Shown: piece after piece, positions 42,720 through 53,762 of the stretch
How positions within the stretch are numbered: position 1 is the stretch's first letter
How the letters are laid out: every line of letters begins with the position of its first letter
Source of the DNA: Symbiodinium sp. CCMP2592
Lineage: Eukaryota > Sar > Dinophyceae > Suessiales > Symbiodiniaceae
Assembly (NCBI GenBank): GCA_905221615.1
Contig: CAJNDT010000957.1
Location: 763,794-827,793 of the forward strand
DNA length: 64,000 nt
Direction of reading: 5' to 3'
Position numbers and translations under genes: made by a program
The notes under the pieces: generated by a model
Told to the model about the DNA's origin: nothing
The model's input: only the letters and a program-made list of their open reading frames with translations
Database searches by the model: none

Positions 42720-42768
42720 GATGCCTTGGTCTGGTGGCTGGCCGTGCCGCCTGGCCTGATCATCTTTA
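42720..42768 (+). CDS. TIR-like membrane protein paralogue, possible exon h
   Basis: After CGCTTGAG the phase-0 frame reads DALVWWLAVPPGLIIFTE, resembling GLCFWLGVFPILFRVLF of the intact protein. Short, so support is modest. No confirmed donor. Confidence 0.35.
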
Positions 42769-42794
42769 CTGAACGACATGACTCATTCTGGTGA

Positions 42795-43372
42795 TATCTA
42801 TGTATATGTGTAGTTCTTGTAAATATATGTACATGTATACGTATATGTACATAAGTATATGATGTATGCATATATATATATATACAGATATGTAGATCGA
42901 GGTATACATATATGTATCTACATGTACACACATGCACGCAAGTACATGTACATGTATATGTATGTGGCTGTACATCGAAATGCACGCATACATACATCCA
43001 TACATACATGCGGACTTACACACATACATCACGCGCGCACACGCACACGTAATATAGGGAGAGAGAGGGTGAGAGAGACAGAGGCTTTGGGCTACTGGGC
43101 CGATTGGAGGCTAGACCAAGCAAGAGCGAAGTGCTGTCAAGAATTCTGCTTGAAGGTCATTTCCGTACTCTTTGGGAGGCCTGTGCTGTTGAGAAGAATC
43201 TTGGGCCTGTCAAGGCGTACTTATAACTATATCTTTATATATCTATACATGTATTTGTATGTATATGTCTGTGTGTGTGCATGTGTAATTGTGTACATAT
43301 CAGAGTGCTTATACGTGTGTCGGTATATCTCTATATATCTGTATACATCTATATATATATATAGATATATTG
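42795..43372. repeat. TATG/TACA microsatellite cluster
   Basis: Mixed TATATG, TACATG, (GA)n and TATATA tracts at 42795-43070 and 43220-43372 around a short unique segment. Confidence 0.85.
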
Positions 43373-43812
43373 GCATCATCGTACTCTGGAGGATGTACAA
43401 CAAGTCTTGTGCTGGCTGTGCTGTTTGACAGTCCGACTGTGCACCAATACGATGGAACTATCAGTGCAGCAAGGATCGTTCTTGGCATGCTCCAGGAATG
43501 AAAGAGTGCAACACTGTGCAGTTTCGTTGTACGCAGGGCAGGCTCCTCGAAGGGCTTGTTTTTCAAGGACGTGATGCGGCACACGGAAATGCTGGAATAG
43601 TCACATGCAGTGTTTGAACCGTGCGACTACCTACCTGGAAGATGTCTGCTGTGGGCACTGTGGAGAAGTTGAGAAGTACTTGAGTGAGTAGTCTGACCGC
43701 TAATGTGCTAGGACTTAGCGAACCTGCTGTAGTCCCCGAATTTGTACGGTGAAGTGTGCCGTGCTGTGTGCAGTTGCTCAGTCGACCCTCAAACCTCGCC
43801 AGAGCGAGTGAC

Positions 43813-43830
43813 AAATACATATATATATAT

Positions 43831-43861
<31 letters not shown>
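43813..43861. repeat. (TA)n microsatellite
   Basis: TA-rich run directly abutting the left terminal repeat of the 2.1 kb composite element. Confidence 0.9.
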
Positions 43862-43865
<4 letters not shown>

Positions 43866-44126
43866 GTGGAGGTCGGTTTAGGAACATAGGCTCCTTTAAT
43901 GCGTTCCGGTGGGGGCTAATTCCGACCGCCACGACGGTTTTGGCGATTTTCTAATTAATGCGTTTTTTTTTGGCTGGGGTGATTTTTTGGGGGCGGGGCT
44001 GTGCTGTTTGCTGATGGTCAATCTTAAGGCAGCCACGACCTGAAGCCCCCACCCAAACCCTAAAACCCTGGCCCTGAAGCCCGAAAATCTCTTGCAGAAT
44101 TGTTTCGCTTATTGGGGCGTCAGGAA

Positions 44127-45600
44127 TGAAAATCTGTACTACTACTGTACTACTACTGTACTACTATTCTACTATACCTTGATTATTAGGGGGGGGCTGC
44201 TAGGGTGAACCGCCGAATCGGGGATTAGATCCTAGCTCAAAAGAGGCCTCTCCAGTACTAAAGTTTGTATAAAAAATTAAGTTTTGGGTCGAATCTGGAC
44301 CGACCCCCCTTTGGAAGGGTTTAGGGCTTAGGGTTTAGGGTTTGTTATAGGGTTTAGGAGTTTAGGATTCGTTAGGGTTTAGGGTTTGTTAAGGTTTAGG
44401 GTTCAGGGTTTAGGGTTTCAGGCGCTGGCTTTATGCTTTGCTTATTGGGGGAATGTGCTCACTGGCTTTATGCTTTGCTTATTGGTACTATTTCTGTACT
44501 ATTACTGTATTACTACTGTACTACTGTACTACTGTGGTACTACTACTGTACTACTAGTGTACTACTGTACTACTATTGTACTACTACTGTACTACTACTG
44601 TACTACTATTGTACTACTACTGTACTATTATCGTACTACTACTGTACTACTATTGTACTACCACTGTACTACTGTTGTATTACTATTGTACTACTGCACT
44701 ATTTTTATACTACTACTGTACTACTACTGTACTACTAGTGTACTACTAGTGTACTACCACTGTACTACTGTTGTATTACTATTGTACTACTGCACTATTA
44801 TTATACTACTACTGTACTACTACTGTACTACTATTCTACTATACCTTGATTATTGGGGGGGGCTGCTAGGGTGAACCGCCGAATCGGGGATTGGACCCTA
44901 GCTCAAAAGAGGCCTCTCCAGTACTAAAGTTTGTATAAAAAATTAAGTTTTGGGTCGAATCTGGACCGACCCCCCTTTGGAAGGGTTTAGGGCTTAGGGT
45001 TTAGGGTTTGTTATAGGGTTTAGGAGTTTAGGATTCGTTAGGGTTTAGGGTTTGTTAAGGTTTAGGGTTCAGGGTTTAGGGTTTCAGGCGCTGGCTTTAT
45101 GCTTTGCTTATTGGGGAATGTGCTCACTGGCTTTATGCTTTGCTTATTGGTACTATTTCTGTACTATTACTGTATTACTACTGTACTACTGTACTACTGT
45201 GGTACTACTACTGTACTACTAGTGTACTACTGTACTACTATTGTACTACTACTGTACTATTACTGTACTACTATTGTACTACTGTACTATTATCGTACTA
45301 CCTGTACTACTACTGTACTACCACTGTACTACTGTTGTATTACTATTGTACTACTGTACTACTATTGTACTACCACTGTACTACTGTTGTATTACTATTG
45401 TACTACTGCACTATTATTATACTACTACTGTACTACTACTGTACTACTATTGTGCTACTATTGTACTACTACTGTACTATTATTGTACTACTACTGTACT
45501 ACTATTGTACTACCACTGTACTACTGTTGTATTACTATTGTACGACTGCACTATTAGTATACTACTACTGTACTACTACTGTACTACTATTCTACTATAC
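44127..45600. repeat. TACTACTACTG 11-bp-period tandem tracts, three blocks
   Basis: Blocks at about 44127-44175, 44480-44845 and 45145-45597, built from TGTACTACTAC and TGTACTACTAT. The conserved segment beginning CTGCTAGGGTGAACCGCC recurs at 44197, 44863 and 45619, spacings of 666 and 756 bp; the TACTAC tract length accounts for the difference. Confidence 0.9.
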
Positions 45601-45934
45601 CTTGATTATTGGGGGGGGCTGCTAGGGTGAACCGCCGAATCGGGGATTGGACCCTAGCTCAAAAGAGGCCTCTCCAGTACTAAAGTTTGTATAAAAAATC
45701 AAGTTTTGGGTCGAATCTGGACCGACCCCCCTTCAAAAGGGTTTAGGGCTTAGGGTTTAGGGTTTGTTATAGGGTTTAGGAGTTTAGGATTCGTTAGGGT
45801 TTAGGGTTCAGGGTTTCAGGCGCTGGCCCAGACCCCCCCGACCCCCGACCGCGCAGTCGCGGAGAACCGCAGACCCTGAGCCCCACTCAGACCCCTGACC
45901 CCTGTCCGGGGGCTACCGGTTCCGTATTAAATAG

Positions 45935-45978
45935 ATTTTTTTTTTTTGGTCGGGGGGGGGGGGGGGGGGGGGGGGGGG
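45935..45978. repeat. Poly-T followed by poly-G
   Basis: A run of T (45935-45946) and then ~28 G. The G count may be an assembly estimate. Confidence 0.85.
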
Positions 45979-46257
45979 ACCCTGTTATTAAACCGACCTC
46001 CACATTACATACACAAGTGTGTGTGTGTGTGTAGGTATACATCCCATAACCTTGCGTATTTGTTTACATACTTGCATGCATATATAAATATATTGACATG
46101 TTTTTATTTCTACGCGCACACACACACAGACGGACATATCGATGTCTGCACCGGGACGATCGCTCTAAAACCCATTGCAATCGGACTTGTGACTGTACCC
46201 GATGTTTCAGACAGGAATGTTGCAGATATCGGGCCTGTAATGTAATGCTTTCTGTAC

Positions 46258-46301
46258 ATAGTACACTTACGGACATACACACACATATACATATAGACAT
46301 G

Positions 46302-46332
<31 letters not shown>

Positions 46333-46430
46333 GTGTATGTATGTATGCCTGTATGTATATATGTTTGTATATATGTCTGCATGCACGTGTGTATGCATGT
46401 ATATAGATAGATAGATACAGGTAGATGATA
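46258..46430. repeat. TATG/TACA microsatellite
   Basis: ATATAC, GTATGTAT and GATAGATA units; Tyr/Ile/Cys-rich frames here are artefacts. Confidence 0.9.
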
Positions 46431-46599
46431 GATACAGTTTCTGCACGGAAGGAAGTGAACGGCACCACTGACTGAAAGAATCAGCACAGAACACAGACGC
46501 GACGAATCCCGGCTGTCTTGCCAAGTTGTGAGTATCGAGCTTTTGACTGTCGCAGCTAAAGAATTGAAGCGCCTCGGAGGATACCAAGTATCATCATCT

Positions 46600-46738
46600 T
46601 TGCTGCAATGGTGGCCTACTCACTCCGCCTGAAGCCAGGCGACGGAAGAAGTTTTTGTTTTACTCCGGAGCACGTCCAGCGTTTTGTGCAGTGTATCATC
46701 TCAATCACATCAAGACAAACCACACTATGCATGCCCAG
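46600..46738 (+). CDS. Candidate exon of unknown gene
   Basis: Frame reads AAMVAYSLRLKPGDGRSFCF, then TPEHVQRFVQCIISITSRQ, and ends at ATGCCCAG|GTAAGC, a strong donor. No match to the intact TIR-like protein is evident. Another frame is also open. Confidence 0.3.
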
Positions 46739-46935
46739 GTAAGCGAAAACGAGGTTAGTAGTAGCGGTGAGAGAGCAAGAAGAAGCAGCCACATTGCGTC
46801 TCCCTCTATGCTTCTTGCAGGTCTAGGGTCTGGGGGCTCGTGCGGAAATGCCTGTGCTTGTATTCAGGCAAGAGCCAGCGCACAGAAGCGGGAGTGGAGT
46901 TATGACCGAGTGTTGCCTTGTATTTTTGGAAGCAG

Positions 46936-47030
46936 GTGGCATTCTCATAGACGGCTTGGCGAGCCTTCTGACTGTGATTGCCGGCGTGTTCCTCCTCGTC
47001 GCATTCTTCTCCCTTGATATGCTTTGCCAG
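46936..47030 (+). CDS. Possible C-terminal membrane exon of the TIR-like paralogue
   Basis: Acceptor TTGGAAGCAG. Reads GGILIDGLASLLTVIAGVFL, LVAFFSLDMLC, ending at TGCCAG|GCAGTG (GC donor). Spacing of D-x-L-x-S-L-L...F resembles residues ~487-510 of the intact protein (LDWLKSLLILLPAIFIF). If right, the gene spans the 2.1 kb composite element. Confidence 0.35.
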
Positions 47031-47099
47031 GCAGTGACTTGGATGAGTTTCGGTGCCCGAAATGTCACACTGGTGAACAACGTACTAGAATAAGACACG

Positions 47100-49000
47100 A
47101 TGCCACGATTCTACGACAGGGAGGACTGTTGCACCAGCCGAGGTGATACCTAGTCAGCATCCTGACCTCCTTCCTGCAAAAGCAAGTTTCTCGGTCATCA
47201 TGGTGATCGTCACTATCTCTGCGCGACGAACCCTGTCACGCATGCGAAACGCAGCGTTTTCGATTTAACTTGTGCCAGTGCGCAAATGCAAATCTGCACC
47301 TCAGGCCCTCCGCGGGTCTCAAGTCTGCAATTCCGTGCGGTTGAAATTATTTTTGAAGCACTGAATTTGATGCATGCTGTAGCCACACACTGATGGACAT
47401 CCAGAATTGAGTATGACGCCTTTCGGACTGTCCACTACTGTAGCAGACCCAGGCTTTGTTGAACACTGTTCAGCATCCGCAGAAAAAAGGTTGCCTCCAG
47501 TGTTGGCTACAATGGCAAGTCTAGGGGGCCTAGGGGTGATTGCAATCTCGTTGTGTATTTGGGGTTCAAGGTTTAGGGAGCTTGGCTTGCGTTTGTTTCG
47601 CGGTTCTAGGCTTAGGAGGGACAGAGGCTTACGAGGGCATGTTCTGTGACTCTTTCAGAGACATCAGCAACAGAAGTGTCGAGCAAGGGTCGGTGGGGTC
47701 AGAGGACACGCGGGAATGTTTATCGGGGCAAGATCATGAAACAGGATTTCCAGTAATTAGTGTGACTTGCAGAACATGCTCGCGATCGTAGTCGTAACAC
47801 AAGTTTCACGGCCCACGGCTCTTACAGCTGAAGGACTTACACGCAACAACCTTGCCGAGGATTTCGCTGCAAAGCTTAGGCAGTCAAGATGTAGGAAGAC
47901 GCGACTGCTTCGGTCCACAACTAGAGCTCGATGCTGGGCCATCGATTTAGGGTCAGTTGCTGTGGAGGGGCGGGCGATGTTAATTACTAGTCTAGTTCGG
48001 CTTCAAATGTTGGACATGTCGAATGTGGGACTGAAGGAGCTTCGGTGTCGGTGTGTGTGTGTGTGTAGCTAGACAGCTAGAAGTGCCTCAGATCCCGACG
48101 TGACAACACCAGCCGCCAGGGTGGCAGGCACCTGGCTCCGCTGCTTGGCCGGAAGATGATCTTGGGCTAGAGTCTTTGTGGATTCCCGGCCCTAACCTCT
48201 CAACTCGTCAAACCCGACCCTGAAATCCTAGACGTCGCTGCCCTCGAAGTCGGGATTTGCGGCTGGAAAGTGCTGTCCGGTTGCGAGGTTCCCGACACAA
48301 AAGGCGCTGGAACAGAGGACGAAAACAACTCCAGACGAAGACCTTGCAGCACCTAAAAGGCAGTGGAAAGGAATCATGGTACCAATGCATCAGAGCTGCT
48401 GCACGCAAAGTGGCATGATAAGTGGAAGAGACCGCAGTCCTTTGTTCCAAGCTGCTTGGCGCGTGGGACGCGGACGATGATGATTAGTACGGAGCAGGAG
48501 TTGTTATCGTCGTCGTAGTAGCAGCAGTCCTCCTACTCTTCACGCTGCTGCTTCTGGGCCTTCTCTTGCTGCTGCTTCGGCTCCTGCTCCTGCGGCTTTA
48601 AATGCAGCACTACCAGTACCGTACACCACCGCCAATAGGCAAGAGGCTGACCTACTAATTACGACAAGTTAGTTCTATTATTGCCAATCCAGCCTGCATC
48701 GATTTCCCTCGACTTCAAGCAGGGAGCCGATGTTCTTGGAGGATTCCGAGTACTTGGAGTCATTCATCTCTTGAACACCGGTTGTTGCAAAAGGTTGGTC
48801 ACTAACCCCAGTTTTTGCAACACACCTGTATAGAGCCCTTGGCCCTCACCTTCTCCAAAAGCCCCAAATCCTGAGCCATAAGTGAGCCCACAAGACATCA
48901 AGATCCTGTGGAACTCGAACTTGGCCATCCTCCCATTATTCACAAAGGCCGGCGACAGCCAAGTGGACCGAGGCGGAGTCAGTTCAGGTGACACTAACTT
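47100..49000. other. Unassigned region
   Basis: A + frame at 47407-47570 (VADPGFVEHCSASAEKRLPP, then a membrane-like stretch) is mildly convincing. Degenerate CTG/CAG triplets lie at 48500-48600. Nothing else recognised. Confidence 0.3.
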
Positions 49001-49002
49001 AC

Positions 49003-49102
49003 GGGCTTAAATAACTACCGATGCTATTTTGGGGGGTTCCTTAGTATAATTATAGTATGGTGGGCCCCATAACCCTATTCTAAGTCTTAAGGCCCCTGTA
49101 TT
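49003..49102 (+). mobile_element. Family II MITE-like element
   Basis: ACGGGCTTAAATAACTACCG left, AAGTCTTAAGGCCCCTGTAT right; interior TATTTTGGGGGGTTCCTTAG and GGTGGGCCCCATAACCCTA. Confidence 0.8.
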
Positions 49103-49104
49103 AA

Positions 49105-50210
49105 ACGGTTCGCTTCGAAGGGTGACTCGCAAGAATTCGGTTTGGGGATTTGGGGTTTGTGCGTTCCTTGAGATTTTGGTCGGTCTTGCCCGGCTGCCGG
49201 CCGGTAACTTTGCTATTTAATTTCATGCTTAGACTCTCGGCCAGAGATTTTCGAGAGGGTTTAGGATTTAGGGCGCAGCGGAAGAGGCAGTGCTGGCAGT
49301 CATCAAGTCCGGTTTCAAAAAGGGTTGCTGGTTCCCGGGCGAAGTGGAAAGCCGGTTGCAACAGGGCTGCGTCGGGCAGAGTTTCACGTCTCGGCAGCAA
49401 GTCGGTTTCGCTGTCAATTAAGGGCTTGGAGGTCGAGGCACCTGTAGCTTGCAGCTTCTGTGCTGTACTGCAGCTGTTGATTGGATCCTTTCAGTAGACG
49501 TCCTGGTCTCCGACACGATCCGAAACCGAAGAAACCCTAAAGCCCCGAACCCTAAACTTCTCCACGCAAGACGGCTTCAAGCTAAGCCTGGTGCAAGAAG
49601 AGCGTCTAGGAATCCTCGCCTCGCTCTTCCTACCGTAGCAGAAGATCCACGGTCGCTTTAGTCAAGGGTGGCTAAGAAACGGCTGCAGACTTGAAGAATG
49701 CGGAAGACCGGGTGCCGGCTCAACTACCAAGGTTAATCATAATAATAGTAAACGAATACCAACAACAAAAACATGAAACACGAATCACGTCCAGTCATGC
49801 AGCGGTGGGGATCGGAAAAAGACAGGCGAGGGAGTCTTCAAAAAGCTGCGGGGAAAACGGCGACAGCAGAGGAGATAGCTGTAATATACTTTACAAATTA
49901 TGATTGGATTTACCGGTGATCTGGTGGCTCACACTCTACTTTCAGAGCAGTCACGCTACCAATAGCAGGCATGATGCCTATATCCACCTATTGCAGATGG
50001 GCTTTGGTATGCCATTTTTTTGGATTCGACAACGGAATAGCTCTCAGCACATGCAAAATCTACCATTCGTCCTACTTTTCTTGCTGCCCAGGCTTGGTGC
50101 AGCCAGCGATGACAAGCTTAATTACTTTTCAGGCGCAGCTGCTCGTAGGATGACTTGGGCATTTAGTGTCACGATTGCAGGCATCGGTTTGTCAAATGTT
50201 TCAACAGACG
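49105..50210. other. Unassigned region with weak exon candidates
   Basis: After ACTCTACTTTCAG (49943) two overlapping + frames stay open, one reading AVTLPIAGMMPISTYCRWAL. I cannot choose between them and see no family. Confidence 0.25.
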
Positions 50211-50213
50211 TAT

Positions 50214-50275
50214 ACTAAAGTTATAACGAGGAACTCCCAGACATAGTATTGGTAATTGTTAAGGTCCCTATAGTA
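50214..50275 (-). mobile_element. Family II fragment, reverse orientation
   Basis: AACGAGGAACTCCC, AGTATTGGTAATTGTTAAGG and TCCCTATAG match the left half of Family II in reverse. Confidence 0.55.
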
Positions 50276-50709
50276 GCCCTGTACCCCAAACCCTGAAGGC
50301 CCTAGCTAGACCCCTTGTTGGTGCAATGTGAAACGAAAACCCAGGTTCAGCACAGTTTGTCTCAGTGGTGGTGGAGCTTAGATTGGGACCCAGCCAGTGG
50401 TGCAATCATCCTGCTTATCCGTTACTTTGCCCTTGTGGGTTGATAGCAAGCTGTTGGTTAGGTTAGATTGAAGATCAGTATTGGCCGGGCGTTGATGTGC
50501 CTTCAGGAGTCATTCACGCGTGATATCATGTGATGGTGTGACGGCTCAGGCTCCGGTGTCTATGGGGCCCAGCAGTTAAGTTAAGCCCGAATTTACGACT
50601 GCCTGTTTCTGTTGATACTGTTGGTGGTGTTCAGCAGTTTTCGCATCTTTCGACATGGCCTGGTCCATGTCATCTCGGTGGTGGCGGTGGCATCTGCGCG
50701 CGTATGGCG

Positions 50710-50717
50710 TTGCTGCA

Positions 50718-50757
<40 letters not shown>
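50710..50757. repeat. (CTG)n microsatellite
   Basis: About 14 GCT/CTG units. Encodes a Gln or Leu run depending on strand; no gene assigned. Confidence 0.95.
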
Positions 50758-50758
<1 letters not shown>

Positions 50759-50879
50759 TTAGTGAGTGCCACAGTGATATACATATAAACATGTGTATAT
50801 ATAGTACCTAAGCAGAACAAGGGTGAATGACGATACACAGGGGCGTCCGGGCCACACCACCTATGCCCATCCAAACCGG

Positions 50880-51600
50880 CGCTTCCTGTCCCATGCTCGG
50901 GAGCATAGGCCGTTCTGGCGCAGTTTGAAACCTACGACGATCACGGCGACCACTCCTACGACGATTACTTAAGCCCCAAAGGTGTTCCCCTTGTTTCGAT
51001 GATTTCTACAAACTCCTTGGTTGCCGCGCGTAAATTGAGTCCCCAGAGCCAATTTCTCCAGATGGTGGTTATGGATCACTCCAGCCTTCGTCCCTTGGGC
51101 CTCCCCGGAAAGGCAGCAGCAGTCTGCATAGAGGTGTAAGCAAAGGTGCACGTTTGATGGTCCGTTTTGGGGTGCTTCAGCAACTCAGAGCATTGCACCA
51201 TGTGTGGGGAGTTAGTTCAGCGAGCGAGGCAGGAGGACAAGAGAGCAAGAGAATTGAGAAACGCGGATGTATGCTTAGATTTACCTTTTGAGTTCTTGAG
51301 GGTTTATCGGTACAGTTTGGCAGGGCAGCAGGGTTTTAAGGCACAAACGAGAAAAGAGGATCGTAATGGCGGTTGAACCAATCTGTAAACCGTGAAACCG
51401 GCCGACCCGCACCTGTGGCACCTTGCCCGGCTTGTCCGAGTTGTGAGAGCGAATTACCTCAAAGCCCAAGAAACCTGGAGCCATAAACCCATAATATTAT
51501 GCAAACTCCTAAACTCTAAACCTCAGCCTCGGCCCTCTTTTGCTGCTCTTTGGTTCCGAGGTTCGTATGATCCGGGATTAAGTTGGGTATTGGGGCTGCA
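50880..51600. other. Unassigned region
   Basis: No exon, palindrome or repeat supported. Confidence 0.3.
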
Positions 51601-51612
51601 TAGTCGAGTCAT

Positions 51613-51835
51613 GTTATGTATTATGTAGGTATGCATATATGTATATGTATACGTATATTATGTGCGTGTATACGTAGGGGTGTATGGGTATGTATATGTA
51701 TAATGTGTATATGTATGTGTATATCTATATGTCTATGTATGTGTGTGTGTATGCATATATGGGGTATGTATGTACAATCACAAATACATACCTTCATGCA
51801 CACATACAAGCGACCATACATACATGCATGTATGC
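51613..51835. repeat. TATG/TACA microsatellite
   Basis: GTATATGTAT, TATGTGTG and ATACATAC units. Confidence 0.9.
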
Positions 51836-51924
51836 ACATGTTATGGCTGTTGTTGTTACTGGTGTTAATACTGTTGCCTATTACGTTCGATATAGAGTGC
51901 TTCTGGATCTCCGGGTTGGTTTGC

Positions 51925-51965
51925 ACAGGCTAGGGTTTAGGGTTTACGGGTTTAGGGTTTAGGGT
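51925..51965. repeat. TTTAGGG interstitial units
   Basis: Telomere-type units with one TTTACGGG variant. Confidence 0.85.
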
Positions 51966-52687
51966 ATATTCGTGGAAGTCAGTGTTCAGGCGATTGCACA
52001 AGTCCTGATGAAAAAAGGGTTTCGGCAGGCAGGCCTGGGCAGGTGCATGAATAGACTAGGATCGGTTGAAGTCCTCGCCATGTATGCACCGCATCGAAGG
52101 TTGTTGTTCAAGTCTTCTTCGAGGTTCTGGGTTTCAACTCCATACCCAGGATTGAATCGAGCCTGAGGGTATCAGATGCATAGTGGCAGGGCTTGATGGG
52201 CAGATAGACATGCCCTGGGTCGTTCATTGGACTTCGAAAAGTGCACACACTAATGAATCACTGAACGTCCGTGATCCATAAACCTGTGTTGCTGTAGGGC
52301 TCCGAATCCTTTCATTTCAGGCAAAACTAACCCTCACCTTGACATAAACCCAAGCCTAAGCGACTCAACCTGCAACTGCTGAACCTGAATGTCAAGCCCC
52401 GAATCCTTTTGAAGCTAGATCCCTAAGCCCGCCCTTGCCAGTGACCCTAGTGCTACCTCAGCCCTTGCAGAGGCCCCTCTGAAGCATTTTCTTTCACGAC
52501 GTTTGATGCCTGATGTTCTTGATGGCTCAATCTCTAACTTCTGAACTAAGCTCTTCTTCACGTATTGCCACAGTCTTGGACATGTCTCACCTCGAGAGAC
52601 CTCGAACCAATAAATCTCGCCTGGCCTGTTCGAGTGCCGCCGAAAAGCATGAACAAACCTAGACCCTCCATCTACCCTCTATTAGGC

Positions 52688-52750
52688 CCTAAACGCCCCT
52701 TATTTGGGACCATACACCCCTATTTGAGGGTACAAGGAGGGTCCTGGAAC
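52688..52750 (+). repeat. Dispersed repeat, copy 2 of 2
   Basis: Matches 6798-6862: TTTGGGACCATA, TTTGAGGGTACAAGGAGG in the same order and spacing. Confidence 0.6.
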
Positions 52751-53051
52751 CGTTGTGCAACCCTATGAGGCCCCTAGGATGCCTCACGTCTGGAAGATTT
52801 CAACACGAGTCACTCGTCAGGTGCTGGCTTCAGGCTCGAGGTCCCCTCAGATGGTTGGGTTTGGAGTAGGGGTTTCAGGGGTTTAAGGTTTAAGGGTTCA
52901 AGGGGTTAAGGTTTGAGGGTTAAGGGTTCAGAGTCTGGGGCTTGGGGTTTAGGGGTTGAGGGTCGGTGGTGAAGCTTCAGGAGCCGGTTCCGCTTCGGTT
53001 TGTCCCCGGGACTCTGAAGGGGTTCACGAGACTTTTGTGTTTCCCTGATAC

Positions 53052-53290
53052 TTGCAAAGCGGGAGTGAACGCCTCAAATCGACCCGAAACACTCCAGAGG
53101 AGTTGGTTGCTCTTTTGACTACGAAAGGTGTCGACTGCATGCTGAACCTACTGGAATGTAACATACCACCCTGCCTAGCGACCCGCCTGGCAATGCAGCA
53201 GGCAACAGCAACAAAACCTTTGCTTGTCGATCATGTGCCCCGCATCGTAGGCTCGTCCTCACAAGCTTGGTTGCCAAACCTTGGCTTTTC
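53052..53290 (+). CDS. Candidate exon of unknown gene
   Basis: Protein-like frame: RNTPEELVALLTTKGVDCML, NLLECNIPPCLATRLAMQQA, KPLLVDHVPRIVGSSSQAW. No family recognised and splice edges not fixed. It runs into a Family I remnant at 53318. Confidence 0.3.
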
Positions 53291-53317
53291 TGTTTACCTA
53301 GGAGCTTCCGACAACAG

Positions 53318-53382
53318 GAGACCCTAATTCCTTATAAGGACCCCCAAATAAGGTACTCCTAGTTTCCGCCGGAAACCCCCCA
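53318..53382 (+). mobile_element. Family I fragment
   Basis: TTATAAGGACCCCCAAATAA, GGTACTCCTAG and a degenerate GGAAACCCCC right end. Confidence 0.5.
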
Positions 53383-53463
53383 CCTCCAGCTTCTCTCTCG
53401 CGTGGTAACAGCCGGGAGAGTCGAAGCCTAAGCTCTTTAAAGCCTCAAGGCCGCATAGGGTTT

Positions 53464-53575
53464 ACCTATACTCTCCATTGTAGTTCCTTTTTTGGGGGTT
53501 TAACCAAAAATATACTTGGGATCCCATAAGGTAGCCCCGAAAAGCCAAAAAGGAACTACAATGGAGACTACAGGT
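53464..53575. mobile_element. Palindromic MITE-like element, 29-bp near-perfect arms
   Basis: 53464-53492 and 53547-53575 are reverse complements with few mismatches (CTCCATTGTAGTTCCTTTTT). A left-half relative occurs at about 20893-20925 (TCTCTATTGTAGTTCCTTA). Confidence 0.85.
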
Positions 53576-53660
53576 ACAGTCGAGGTTAGCTCAGTAGGAC
53601 AAATATTCATAAACCCAAATGCATCAGACGCCTGGAAACCACGGACAGGGAGACCACAAT

Positions 53661-53762
53661 ATAGGGGCCTTAGTAATTGCCAATACTATTTTGGGTGTTC
53701 CTGATCATAATTTTGGTATACTAGGCCCCAGATCCCTATTCCATTTACTAAGGCCCCTATAG
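53661..53762 (+). mobile_element. Family II MITE-like element, well preserved
   Basis: TATAGGGGCCTTAGTAATTG left and TTTACTAAGGCCCCTATA right are the inverted termini; interior ATACTATTTTGGGTGTTCC and TAGGCCCCAGATCCCTATT. Confidence 0.85.

Larger units (their letters stand above)
43862..46007. mobile_element. 2.1 kb composite element with perfect 19-bp terminal inverted repeats
   Basis: TAATGTGGAGGTCGGTTTA at 43862-43880 is the exact reverse complement of 45989-46007, and the match stops at those edges. Inside are three iterations of a block made of an 11-bp-period TACTAC tract, a conserved ~120-bp non-repetitive segment and a TTTAGGG-rich segment, then a C-rich stretch and poly-T/poly-G. 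No transposase-like frame; the long Tyr/Thr/Leu frames are repeat-driven. Left flank is (TA)n, right flank (GT)n, so a target duplication cannot be judged. Confidence 0.7.

Noticed and set aside
44386..45630. Four overlapping 100-170-codon frames rich in Tyr, Thr, Cys and Leu
   Set aside because: They follow the 11-bp TACTACTACTG tandem repeat, which reads openly in every frame.
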